Origin: Acidobacteriota bacterium
GTDB lineage: Bacteria > Acidobacteriota > Thermoanaerobaculia > Multivoradales > Multivoraceae
Direction of reading: 5' to 3'
Assembly: GCA_026707545.1 (NCBI GenBank)
Contig: JAPOWR010000001.1
Coordinates: 1,951,778-2,015,777, forward strand
Length of the DNA stretch: 64,000 nucleotides
In this document: piece after piece, positions 1 through 7,887 of the stretch
Layout: every line of letters begins with the position of its first letter
How positions within the stretch are numbered: the first letter of the stretch is position 1
Notes under the pieces: generated by a model
Told to the model about the DNA's origin: nothing
Database searches by the model: none
The model's input: the letters and a program-made list of their open reading frames with translations, nothing else
Translations under genes and position numbers: made by a program

Positions 1-2720
1 GTGGCAACGTCGGTCAGCGGCTCCGACGCGATCGGCGCAGGCGACGCAGAGCAGGCCCGTGGGAATGCCGTGGCGTCCGTGATGGCGGGAGCCGGTCGTC
101 CGGGCTCGTTCCGGTACTCGCTGAAGTCTCCCGTCCTGGTGTCCGTGACCCGGATCGAGTAGCCGAGGTCGGTGGTCGAGGCTCCGTACACCCAGTGGTG
201 GTTGTTGACCGAGCAGCCGTCCAGCACCTTGATCAGGATCTCCCAGTTGTCCTCGTCGAAGAACCGGAACAGCCCGGAGTCCTTCGTGGCCTTGGGCACG
301 ACCACGGCCGGCCCGCTTCTGCCGTCGCTGGTCCACCACTTCGCCTCCACCGTGTAGCGACCGCTGTGCAGACAGAGCGTCAGGTCGCTCGCCTCGCAGG
401 GTTCCCCGGGGGTCGGGTCCGGGTCCGGGTCGGGCTCGGGGTCCGGGTCGGGTTCGGGGTCCGTCGTGGAGACGCTGGCGGAGAACCGCGACCGTCCACC
501 CGTGATGTGGCTCCAGTAGTCCGGTACCTGGTCGCGGAATCGAGCGTGCACAGCCAGCCCGTCGGGGTCGGGCGATGCGCCCGGATCCACCAGGTAGACG
601 AAGCCCGCGTTGAAGTCCGTCTGGGCTTGCGCCGCCGAGGGGCTCCGCAAGCCGTGGACATCCAGGACCTGCTGGATCGACACGTTCTCACGCACGCCGG
701 CGTAGCGGAAGACGGACTGCTGCCGTGGGTCCCGGAGGATGAAGAAATCGGGCACTTCGCCTACGTCGGCGAGCCCCATCAGGTACAGGTCGAGCCAGGA
801 GAAGCCGCCGTTCCAGACGCCGTTGTACGGGGTGAACGTGCCGTCGCCGTTGTCGCGCCAGTCCTGTCCTCCCATCAGGGATGTCGCGCCGTCCTGGTCC
901 GGGTGCCAGGGGAACGCCGCGGGGGCGTGAAGCCATGCCTGCCAGTGGCACAGGCAACCGTCCCCGACCAGAGGCACCGACTGGCCGTTGCGGTTCCGGG
1001 AGACGTAGGCGAGCCACATGTGCGAGAACTCGTGGGCGAACAGCCACAGCCCGTAGTCGTAGCGGCTGCCTTCACCGGCTCCACTCCGGTACACCTGGTC
1101 GGAGTAGATCCAGACGGGGGAAGCCCAGCGGCCCTTGAGCCGCCTTGTGCCGCAGGGAGGACCGCCAATCGTGGCTGGGCGCCCAATGCCGTCGACGGGG
1201 TCGTTCGCGTAGTACGGCCTGAACGGTGTCGTGGCTTCCTGCTTGTCGATGCGGAACTGGTTGTGGAAGACGAGCAGATCGAACTCGTCGTCCAGGCTGT
1301 TGGTGAGGTGACATGCGATGCCGTCGAGATTCCTCACCGTCGGGTAGTTGAACACCTCGTACTGGTACTGCGCGGCGCGGCTCGTGGCCTCCGACAGGTC
1401 GGTGTTGGGGCCGGTCGCGTTCGGCAGGCGGAACTGCGCCACGTTTGACGATTCCCCCTCGACGTATCTGCCGCCGTCGAAGTGCGCGGCGCTGGCGAAC
1501 ACGGCCACGGGCGTTCCCTCGAGGCCGGTGATGTTCGCCAGCAACGCGATGCGGCGGGGGTCTGTCGTCTCCACCACTCCCGCGACGCCCGTCCCGGATG
1601 CCAGCCTCAAAGCCCCGTCCGTCACGTAGAACCGCCAGTCGAAGTCCAGGTCCCCCGAACCCGTCCACCAGGGCTGCTCCACGTCGAAGAACAGGCGGTA
1701 CACGTAAAGGTGCCCCCGTGGCGGCACCGGGGGCGGCTCCCTCAGTGTGAACTCGACGATCACGCCACCCGTACCCGACTGCTGCAGGGTCACGTTCAGC
1801 AGGTCGAGGTGGCCCGGCAGGCCGATGTCCCGGCCGTGGCTCAGCTCCGCGATGACGGCGCCGCGCGACCTCCTCTCGGGTCCCAGCAGCCCGACGATGC
1901 CGTCGCTGAAGGAGATGCTGTTGTCGTAGTTGAGACGCACGCTTCCATCCGAGGCCAGGATCGCCTGGAAGCGGGTCGGCGTCCGTGGAGCCACACCATG
2001 CACGTAGTAGACGGGCTCGTTCGTGGTCCAGGTGACGACCACCCGGTCGGCCTGGTGGGCGACGTGCTGCGTTGCTCCGTACTCGTTGTAGAACCCGCCG
2101 AGCAGCGGCTTGTACAGGGCGCTGATGCCCGTCTCGTTGACCAGCAGGTGGCTGAGCTGCTGCATCGTCTCGAACCGGAATCCGGTGTTCACGTAGTCGT
2201 ACTGCAACGGCCTGCCGAACGTGATGACGCCCCGGGGACTGACGAAGAACGAACTCCACGATCTGCCGGCGAACTCGAACTGGAAGCCACGGAACGACAC
2301 TTCCTGATCGGAGGCGACCCGCCCGCCGATGTTCCGCTCCCAGGCGACCGGCCGGACCGACCGGAGGTAGCCGCCCTGCCCGTCCGGCGTGAACGTCACG
2401 GTGCGTCCCCTCAGGTCGAAGAGGTTGGCGTCGGTCAGGTCGTTCCGCGAGAGTTCCAGGACGATCTGGTGGTTCGCCGTGGTCCGCAGGGTTCTCGAGG
2501 CCGAAGCGACGCGGATGGCGTCGTCGTCCGCCAGATTGCGCAGGTCGACGAAGTCGAGGAAGTCGACGGCGCTCGGTTCGCTGGGATCGGCGGGCGGTAG
2601 TCGCTTGAGCGTGTCCCGGACGTCTTCCGATGCCGACTCGGCCGCGCCCGTTGCGTTGCCCGCCACGGCGAGCAGGCACGCCAGCACCAGCCCGACGCGC
2701 GCCTGTCTGATGGAATTCAC
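1..2720 (-). CDS. Secreted multidomain protein with HExxH metallopeptidase-like core (3' end outside window)
   Basis: I translated this frame by hand. It is open from a GTG at 2720 (signal peptide with a hydrophobic core around residues 8-22) to the window edge, at least 906 codons, so the C-terminus is missing. Residues 563-567 read HEFSH, a zinc-peptidase HExxH motif; SLMGG follows about 60 residues later and could be a Met-turn, and a LDLYLMGLA block comes next, a segment I recall from large secreted bacterial proteins. An acidic Asp/Pro/Glu linker lies near residues 752-774. A Cys-rich C-terminal domain then begins near C775 (LCLHSG, SGLFRFFDEDNWE), a domain I recall from secreted proteins of Acidobacteriota and relatives. 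The third zinc ligand is not identified. It lies downstream of the topoisomerase VI genes on the same strand, 49 bp apart. The peptidase role is an inference; the secreted multidomain architecture is clear. Confidence 0.8.
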   Translation of the reverse strand, partial: MNSIRQARVGLVLACLLAVAGNATGAAESASEDVRDTLKRLPPADPSEPSAVDFLDFVDLRNLADDDAIRVASASRTLRTTANHQIVLELSRNDLTDANLFDLRGRTVTFTPDGQGGYLRSVRPVAWERNIGGRVASDQEVSFRGFQFEFAGRSWSSFFVSPRGVITFGRPLQYDYVNTGFRFETMQQLSHLLVNETGISALYKPLLGGFYNEYGATQHVAHQADRVVVTWTTNEPVYYVHGVAPRTPTRFQAILASDGSVRLNYDNSISFSDGIVGLLGPERRSRGAVIAELSHGRDIGLPGHLDLLNVTLQQSGTGGVIVEFTLREPPPVPPRGHLYVYRLFFDVEQPWWTGSGDLDFDWRFYVTDGALRLASGTGVAGVVETTDPRRIALLANITGLEGTPVAVFASAAHFDGGRYVEGESSNVAQFRLPNATGPNTDLSEATSRAAQYQYEVFNYPTVRNLDGIACHLTNSLDDEFDLLVFHNQFRIDKQEATTPFRPYYANDPVDGIGRPATIGGPPCGTRRLKGRWASPVWIYSDQVYRSGAGEGSRYDYGLWLFAHEFSHMWLAYVSRNRNGQSVPLVGDGCLCHWQAWLHAPAAFPWHPDQDGATSLMGGQDWRDNGDGTFTPYNGVWNGGFSWLDLYLMGLADVGEVPDFFILRDPRQQSVFRYAGVRENVSIQQVLDVHGLRSPSAAQAQTDFNAGFVYLVDPGASPDPDGLAVHARFRDQVPDYWSHITGGRSRFSASVSTTDPEPDPDPEPDPDPDPTPGEPCEASDLTLCLHSGRYTVEAKWWTSDGRSGPAVVVPKATKDSGLFRFFDEDNWEILIKVLDGCSVNNHHWVYGASTTDLGYSIRVTDTRTGDFSEYRNEPGRPAPAITDATAFPRACSASPAPIASEPLTDVA
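411..463 (-). repeat. Short tandem repeat encoding a Pro/Asp/Glu linker
   Basis: Degenerate units of about 6-12 bp (GGGTCC/GGGTCG alternating with GGCTCG or GGTTCG) encode alternating DP and EP dipeptides inside the first CDS. They form a flexible acidic linker between the catalytic region and the C-terminal domain. Such a tract can change length by slippage. Confidence 0.7.
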
Positions 2721-2737
2721 TTCTCGGGTCGGGCGCA

Positions 2738-2760
2738 GCCCGCGCACGCAGTGGGCGGGC
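2738..2760 (-). terminator. Possible hairpin between topoisomerase VI subunit A and the secreted protein
   Basis: GCCCGC at 2738-2743 and GCGGGC at 2755-2760 form a perfect 6-bp stem with an 11-nt loop in the 49-bp gap. No U-tract follows on the minus strand, so it could be an attenuator, a processing site or chance in GC-rich DNA rather than an intrinsic terminator. Confidence 0.25.
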
Positions 2761-2769
2761 TACTTATGG

Positions 2770-3879
2770 CTAGATCCAGTCGCGATCGGCGATCTTCTTC
2801 GGCAGGAACTCCTCGGTGACGAAGGAGAGTCCCTTGCTCGAGAGGGCCTCGAGTTCCCACTTGACGCCGGCACGGAGCATGTTCTTGATCTCTCGCTGCC
2901 AGGGCTTCGCCTTGAACCACTCGTAGTTCAGGATCTCCTTGGCGCGGGAGCGATCCTGGTCGTTGAGGCGGATGCTGACGTCTTCGGAGAGGTCGTAGGC
3001 GCCAGGATCGAAGCTGGAGAGGCCGATGAAGCGGGCCTTGGGGACGGCCATTCGCTTCGACTCGAAGGCAAGGCCGATCGAGCCCTGCTTGACCACGGAG
3101 TGGATGTAGTAGCCCCAGGGATCGTTGTCGACGAAGACGTAGAGCGGCAGGTTCAGCTCGTCGACCATGCGGTACAGGAGGCGCCTCACGCCGCGCGGGG
3201 GCTGGCCCTGGCCGGTGACGAGGATGCACTTGTGGCGCTTCCAGAACTTGTCCTCGTTGAGGCGCGCCCAGACCGCCTCCTTCTCCACCAGGAGGATGAA
3301 CTTGGCGCCGTGGCCGACGAAGCGGATCGTGTCCGGTTCGACGATGCCGGGCACCGACCAGCCACCTGAGCCCATCCGCGACAGGTCGATCACGTCACCG
3401 GCGTCGACCAGGGTCAGCGGGCCAACGACCGAGCCGCGCTTCGCCGCGAACAGGTGCAGCTCCTCGCGCAGCGCGCCGAGCGTGACCTCCAGGTCCTCGA
3501 TGATCGGGTCCGACTCCTCCTGGCCTTCGAAGGTGTTCTCCTTGCCGTCGGCCAGGGTGTGCTTGCTCATGTAGTAGAGGTCGCGGATGCTCGTCGTCTT
3601 CTGCTCATCCAGCAGCTGGGTGCAGCCGCGGGCAACCAGGAGCGTCTGCATGTACTTGCGGGCCTGGTTCAGGTTGAACAGCGACCGGCGCTGGGTCGCG
3701 TCGCCCATCTCGATGATCTTCTTGCGCTTCGAGAACGTGACATTCGAAAGCGTGCGCGATGGGATGTCGACGAAGGGGTCCACCTCGCGACGGGCCATCG
3801 CGATGGTCTTCTTCGCCAGGAACTCGATCTTGGCCTTGGCGTCGAGACTGGCCGGGATCTTCAGCCGGTCAGCCGTCAT
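2770..3879 (-). CDS. top6A: DNA topoisomerase VI subunit A (Spo11-like)
   Basis: This is the DNA-cleaving subunit of type IIB topoisomerase, which makes transient double-strand breaks and relaxes or decatenates DNA in an A2B2 tetramer. The 369-aa length fits the family. The catalytic tyrosine lies in RDLYYMSK (Tyr pair 102-103). The Toprim domain has its glutamate in LLVEKEAV (E199) and its acidic pair in FVDNDPWGYY (D251, D253), so the cleavage chemistry looks intact. I chose the ATG at 3879 because it overlaps the subunit B stop codon as ATGA, a translational-coupling arrangement, and because the protein then begins like known TopoVI-A; the frame stays open upstream but lies inside subunit B. 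Topoisomerase VI is typical of archaea and plants and patchy in bacteria. Confidence 0.95.
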   Translation of the reverse strand: MTADRLKIPASLDAKAKIEFLAKKTIAMARREVDPFVDIPSRTLSNVTFSKRKKIIEMGDATQRRSLFNLNQARKYMQTLLVARGCTQLLDEQKTTSIRDLYYMSKHTLADGKENTFEGQEESDPIIEDLEVTLGALREELHLFAAKRGSVVGPLTLVDAGDVIDLSRMGSGGWSVPGIVEPDTIRFVGHGAKFILLVEKEAVWARLNEDKFWKRHKCILVTGQGQPPRGVRRLLYRMVDELNLPLYVFVDNDPWGYYIHSVVKQGSIGLAFESKRMAVPKARFIGLSSFDPGAYDLSEDVSIRLNDQDRSRAKEILNYEWFKAKPWQREIKNMLRAGVKWELEALSSKGLSFVTEEFLPKKIADRDWI

Positions 3880-5693
3880 ACGAGCTCCAACTGCGACCCG
3901 CGATCCTGCTCGGGTTCCGCGGGCAACGGCGGCGGCAGGTCGTCGAGCGGCTCCAGAGCCTCCGCGGGCAGAACCTCGTCCGGGACCGGATCCTCCGGCG
4001 GCCCGTCCTCTCCGTTCGCTGGCGCCGTCGCTGCCGCATCCGCTGCCGGCGGCGCCGCGTCCGGGTCGACGACCAGCACGTTCTCGCACGCTTCCAGGTC
4101 CTCGCCGGTGGCGCCCTTCGTCTCTTCGAGCATTCCCGCCAACTCCGTCTTGCGCCGGCTGATCGCCAGCAGCCGGTCGCGGAACAGCTTCTGCTCCTTG
4201 CCGGTGATCGCCTCGACCGAGCTGACCACCTCCTCGATGTAGAGGTTGAACACTTCGCGGCGCCGCGCCTCGCTCCTGGCCCGCGCCTTGCGCTTGACGT
4301 ACTGCCCGAGCCGGCGGCCGCAGGTCTGGACGGCGAGCTTGATCTCCTTGCGGATCTCGTCATAGTCGGCGACCGCCACCTTGCTCTCGGAGCTGAACGG
4401 CACCCACACCGAGGCGAGATGCACGAGCACGATCAGCGGCCCCGAGGGCAGCGCACCGCGCGACTGGGTCAGGCCGTAGGTGCGCCAGGACACGTCCATC
4501 ACCGCCTTCGTGATGCAGCAGGAGCCGGCGTAGTACTGGAGCGGAACCCGGTTGGCGAATCGCAGCACCTTGGCCAGTTCGTCGCCGGCCAGATCGCCGC
4601 CCCAGGCCAGGCCGACCTCGACCTGGAACGGATTGCCACGGTAGACGGCCGGCTTGCGCGTCTCCACGCCGTAGAACTCCGCCCGCACGCCACGGGTCAG
4701 GCCGGCGAGAAGCTCCTGGACGCCGATCGGAGACAGGCAGTCGGTCGAGGGCGGCCGGATGCGGGTCTTCGAGTCGTTGATCGCCTTGTAGAGCGCGTCG
4801 GCGGCTTGCCGGGCAACGGTGTTGGGGCGCGCCTTCGCCTTGATGCCGGCCCGCTTCGCCAGACCGCCCGCGAGTTGCGGCGAGATGCGGCTGAAGTCCC
4901 GCGACAGGAACTGGGTGACCGTCTTGTGCCGTGTCGACTGCAGCATCTTCATCAGCACGCCGAGTTCGACGCCGTGAGGGTGCGGCTTGATCTCCCGCGG
5001 GGCCGCCGGGTTCCGCTCTACGGTACGTGCCCACGAGTCGGTGTCGCCGTTCGGGCTCCGGTAGTGCAGCGTCACGTGCGGGTTCGCGACCGCAACCTGG
5101 TGCAGGAACTCCTCGACCGACTGGCGGCCCTTGAGGTACTTCGCCTCCAGTTCCACCTCCACCAGCGTGCCGTGGTCGAGGTGCCAGTCGGGCAGATTCC
5201 GGCGGCCGATCGCCTTCGGCTTGTTCGTGTTCGTGTCGACCATGACCTGCATCGCGTAGGCGGGTACCGCCGGCCCCGTACGCGACTCCACCGATACCGG
5301 CTTGCCGGTCGTCAACTGCCCGTACATCGCCGCCGCCGAGATGCCGATTCCCTGCTGTCCCCGGCTCTGCTTCAGGCTGTGGAACTTCGACCCGTACAGA
5401 AGTTGACCGAAGATCTTCGGCGCCTGTTCCGGCACGATGCCGGGACCGTTGTCCGTGACCCGCACGAGGTACCGGTTCGCCCCCTTGGCCGCCTCGAGCT
5501 CGACCCAGATCTCGGGCAGGATGCCGGCCTCCTCGCAGGCGTCGAGCGAGTTGTCCACCGCCTCCTTGACCGTGGTCAGGAGGGCCTTGCGCAGAGAGTC
5601 GAAGCCGAGCAGGTGCCGGTTCTTGGCGAAGAACTCCGAGACCGAGATCTCCCGCTGCTTGCGGGAGAGCGTTTCAGCGGTGACTCGGGCCAT
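3876..5693 (-). CDS. top6B: DNA topoisomerase VI subunit B (GHKL ATPase)
   Basis: This is the ATP-binding, strand-passage subunit. The 605-aa protein has the GHKL signatures in order: the N-box EAVDNSLDA (residues 44-52), DNGPGI (81-86) and a glycine-rich lid RGQQGIGISAAA (111-122). The helix-two-turn-helix and transducer regions follow. The last roughly 60 residues are a low-complexity acidic, Pro/Ala-rich tail (DAAPPAADAAATAP and similar) that looks like a lineage-specific extension. ATG at 5693 is preceded by GAAGGGAG as a ribosome-binding site. The stop overlaps the subunit A start by 4 bp, and the TonB receptor gene ends 15 bp upstream, so the two subunits may be read from a longer transcript. 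Confidence 0.95.
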   Translation of the reverse strand: MARVTAETLSRKQREISVSEFFAKNRHLLGFDSLRKALLTTVKEAVDNSLDACEEAGILPEIWVELEAAKGANRYLVRVTDNGPGIVPEQAPKIFGQLLYGSKFHSLKQSRGQQGIGISAAAMYGQLTTGKPVSVESRTGPAVPAYAMQVMVDTNTNKPKAIGRRNLPDWHLDHGTLVEVELEAKYLKGRQSVEEFLHQVAVANPHVTLHYRSPNGDTDSWARTVERNPAAPREIKPHPHGVELGVLMKMLQSTRHKTVTQFLSRDFSRISPQLAGGLAKRAGIKAKARPNTVARQAADALYKAINDSKTRIRPPSTDCLSPIGVQELLAGLTRGVRAEFYGVETRKPAVYRGNPFQVEVGLAWGGDLAGDELAKVLRFANRVPLQYYAGSCCITKAVMDVSWRTYGLTQSRGALPSGPLIVLVHLASVWVPFSSESKVAVADYDEIRKEIKLAVQTCGRRLGQYVKRKARARSEARRREVFNLYIEEVVSSVEAITGKEQKLFRDRLLAISRRKTELAGMLEETKGATGEDLEACENVLVVDPDAAPPAADAAATAPANGEDGPPEDPVPDEVLPAEALEPLDDLPPPLPAEPEQDRGSQLELV

Positions 5694-5708
5694 GGGCTCC
5701 CTTCGGGG

Positions 5709-7877
5709 TCAGGGACTCAGGATGTGGCGCACCCCCAAGTGCACCATGCGGGGCGCGCCGACCGTGACCAGGCCGGTTCCCGAGATGCCGACCTGCACCT
5801 CCTCGTCGAGCAGGTTCTCGAGGCCGGCGAAGACCTGCCAGCGGCCGCTCAAGTCGCGGGCGGCGCTCAGGTCCACGACGGCGAAGCTCGAAAGCGGCCG
5901 CGTGTTCAGGTCGTCCTCGAACTGCGAGCCGACGAAGCGCACGCCGAGTCTGGCCTGGAGCACCTCGGGGTTCGAATACTCGAGCCCCAGGCTCGCCGAC
6001 TGCTCGGGCGTCTGCGCCAGCCTCTTCCCCTCGAGTTCCGGGAAGTCGGCGGCGCTGTCCACCTCGGCGTTGCTGTACAGGTAGGACAGGTCCAGCCGCC
6101 AGACATCGCCGAGCCGCTGGCGCAGCTCGGCCTCGAGGCCCTGAATGCGGGTGCGGTCCAGGTTCAGCCGCTGCCGGCAGGAGCCCCCGCCGGGCACGAA
6201 GCCGCAGGGACGGAAGAAACGACTGCTCGGGATCGTCGCCAGGGTGACGTTGGCGATCGGGTTCTCGACGCGATTCATGAAGGCATTGAACGACAGCCGG
6301 GAACCGCCCTGGTAACGCACGGCGCCGAACTCGATGCCACTGAGCCGCTCGGGCTCCAGCGACTCGTTCGCCTCGGTGATGTCGTTGCGCACCCGGAAGG
6401 GCCGGTAGAGCTCGTTGACGGTCGGCGCCCGGAACGACCCGTACAGCGAGCCGCGCAGGCTCCAGCCGAAGTCGAGGGAGTAGAGGAAGCCGACGCGCGG
6501 CGACGCGGCCGTTTCGTCCCGGTCCTCGAACATGTCGTCGCGCCGGATCGAGCCGTCCGCCTTGTTGATCTCCAGCCGGCTTCCCGAACCCGCCTGCCAG
6601 CGGTCGATGCGGGCGCCAAGTTCGAGCTGCAGCCGGTCGCCGAACTGCGCGCGACGCTGCACGTAGGCGCCGCCGATCGCCTGGTCGCCGCCGGCCATGC
6701 GCCGCCGGTTGAATTGCGTGGTGAAGAAGAAGTCCTCGTTGGTCGCCCCTTCGACGCTCCGCCACTCGGCGCCGGCGACCCACTGCCCCGATCCGACGTC
6801 GCCCTGCCACTGGGCGCCCAGGCCGGTGGCCTCGGAGTCGACCAGCCACTGATCGAGAGCCGGCCGCTCCGAGGAACGGTCGACCTGCTGCGCGCTGAAC
6901 CGGCTGGCGAACTCCTGCTCGTGGGTGAAGCCGCGCACCGTCCAAGTGTCGCCGCGAGCGCTGGTGACGTCCGCCGTCAACCGGAACGACGTCAACTCCG
7001 TGTCGTTGCCCGTCAGCGGCGTGCCGTTGCCGCGATCCTCCGACAGGGTGTCGCCGCCGACGCTGATCGACACCGAGTCGCTGGGAGAAAACGCCAGCCG
7101 GCCGGCCACCGTCGTCTGTTCCGAGAAGGCGTCCACGTCGATCGGACCGCGGTGGTCGTCCCGCACCACCGGATACCCGTCGCTGTCGAATGTCCTGGCC
7201 GACAGGGTCAGCGCCCCGCGTTCGAAGCCCTGCCCGAACCAGGCGTCGCCCGAAACCACACCATGGTCTCCCGCCAGGGCCGACAGCCGCAGCGAGCTAC
7301 CCGACTCGGGCTGTGACGTGACGAGGTGGATGACCCCGCCCAGGGCCGAGTTGCCCCACAGGCTCGAGCCGCCGCCGCGTACGACCTCGATCCGGTCCAG
7401 GCTCTCGCGACCCACGCGGCCCCAGTAGATCCAGCCACCGAAGGGATCGTTCAGGGGCAACCCGTCGAGCAGCACCAACGTGCGGCTGACGCCGCTGGGG
7501 CCGATGCCGCGCAGCGAAACGCCCTGGCTGGTCGGGTGCGCGACCATCGAGCTGTTGCGGCGAAAAAGGCTGAAGCCCGGCACCCGGCGCAACGTGTCGT
7601 CCAGGGTCACGGCCGCACTGGCCCGGAGTTCGTCGCCGGTGACGACGGAGACGCTCGATGTCACCCTTCCGAGTTCCTGCTCGGCCCGCGCCGCGGTGAC
7701 GACGATCGTCTCGGCAAGGGCGGGATCCTCCACCGGCTCGGGCGCGTCACCGTCCGAGGCGGCTGCGGCCATCGAAGCCGCAAAAAAGAGGGCCGCCGAC
7801 CAGGCGACCAAGGAGACGCAACGTCGAAGATTGCCGTCGAATGCCCTGGTTGTGTGATGCGAAGGCGTGGTCGGCAT
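5709..7877 (-). CDS. TonB-dependent outer membrane receptor (BtuB-like)
   Basis: This is an outer-membrane active transporter of about 722 aa. It has a signal peptide (hydrophobic stretch about residues 22-40 ending in AAA), a TonB-box-like segment (ETIVVTAAR), and a plug domain with conserved pieces such as VSLRGIGPSG, LVLLDGLPLND and IEVVRGGGSSLWGNSALGG. A 22-strand-type barrel follows and ends in a typical hydrophobic terminus. Start choice: TTG at 7883 would sit only 1 nt from the GGAG sequence, while ATG at 7877 has GGAG at a spacing of 7, so I use the ATG. It begins 10 bp after the stop of the LolA-like gene. The substrate cannot be told from sequence; cobalamin, a metal chelate or a glycan are all possible. 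Confidence 0.93.
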   Translation of the reverse strand: MPTTPSHHTTRAFDGNLRRCVSLVAWSAALFFAASMAAAASDGDAPEPVEDPALAETIVVTAARAEQELGRVTSSVSVVTGDELRASAAVTLDDTLRRVPGFSLFRRNSSMVAHPTSQGVSLRGIGPSGVSRTLVLLDGLPLNDPFGGWIYWGRVGRESLDRIEVVRGGGSSLWGNSALGGVIHLVTSQPESGSSLRLSALAGDHGVVSGDAWFGQGFERGALTLSARTFDSDGYPVVRDDHRGPIDVDAFSEQTTVAGRLAFSPSDSVSISVGGDTLSEDRGNGTPLTGNDTELTSFRLTADVTSARGDTWTVRGFTHEQEFASRFSAQQVDRSSERPALDQWLVDSEATGLGAQWQGDVGSGQWVAGAEWRSVEGATNEDFFFTTQFNRRRMAGGDQAIGGAYVQRRAQFGDRLQLELGARIDRWQAGSGSRLEINKADGSIRRDDMFEDRDETAASPRVGFLYSLDFGWSLRGSLYGSFRAPTVNELYRPFRVRNDITEANESLEPERLSGIEFGAVRYQGGSRLSFNAFMNRVENPIANVTLATIPSSRFFRPCGFVPGGGSCRQRLNLDRTRIQGLEAELRQRLGDVWRLDLSYLYSNAEVDSAADFPELEGKRLAQTPEQSASLGLEYSNPEVLQARLGVRFVGSQFEDDLNTRPLSSFAVVDLSAARDLSGRWQVFAGLENLLDEEVQVGISGTGLVTVGAPRMVHLGVRHILSP

Positions 7878-7887
7878 GCGCAAGCTC

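Noticed and set aside
411..463. A possible regulatory or structural repeat in the GGGTCC/GGGTCG tract
   Set aside because: It lies in frame within a coding region and simply encodes an Asp/Pro/Glu linker.
195..2679. Open frames on both strands (195-1448 plus, 1072-2679 minus) as the first gene
   Set aside because: A third frame on the minus strand, starting GTG 2720, encodes a signal peptide, HEFSH and recognisable domains and runs open to the edge; the other two are shadows.
3759..7316. A plus-strand open frame of 1185 codons opposite the topoisomerase VI and TonB receptor genes
   Set aside because: It is antisense to two genes with clear motifs, has an Arg/Leu/Val-rich composition typical of GC-rich shadow frames and no recognisable domain.
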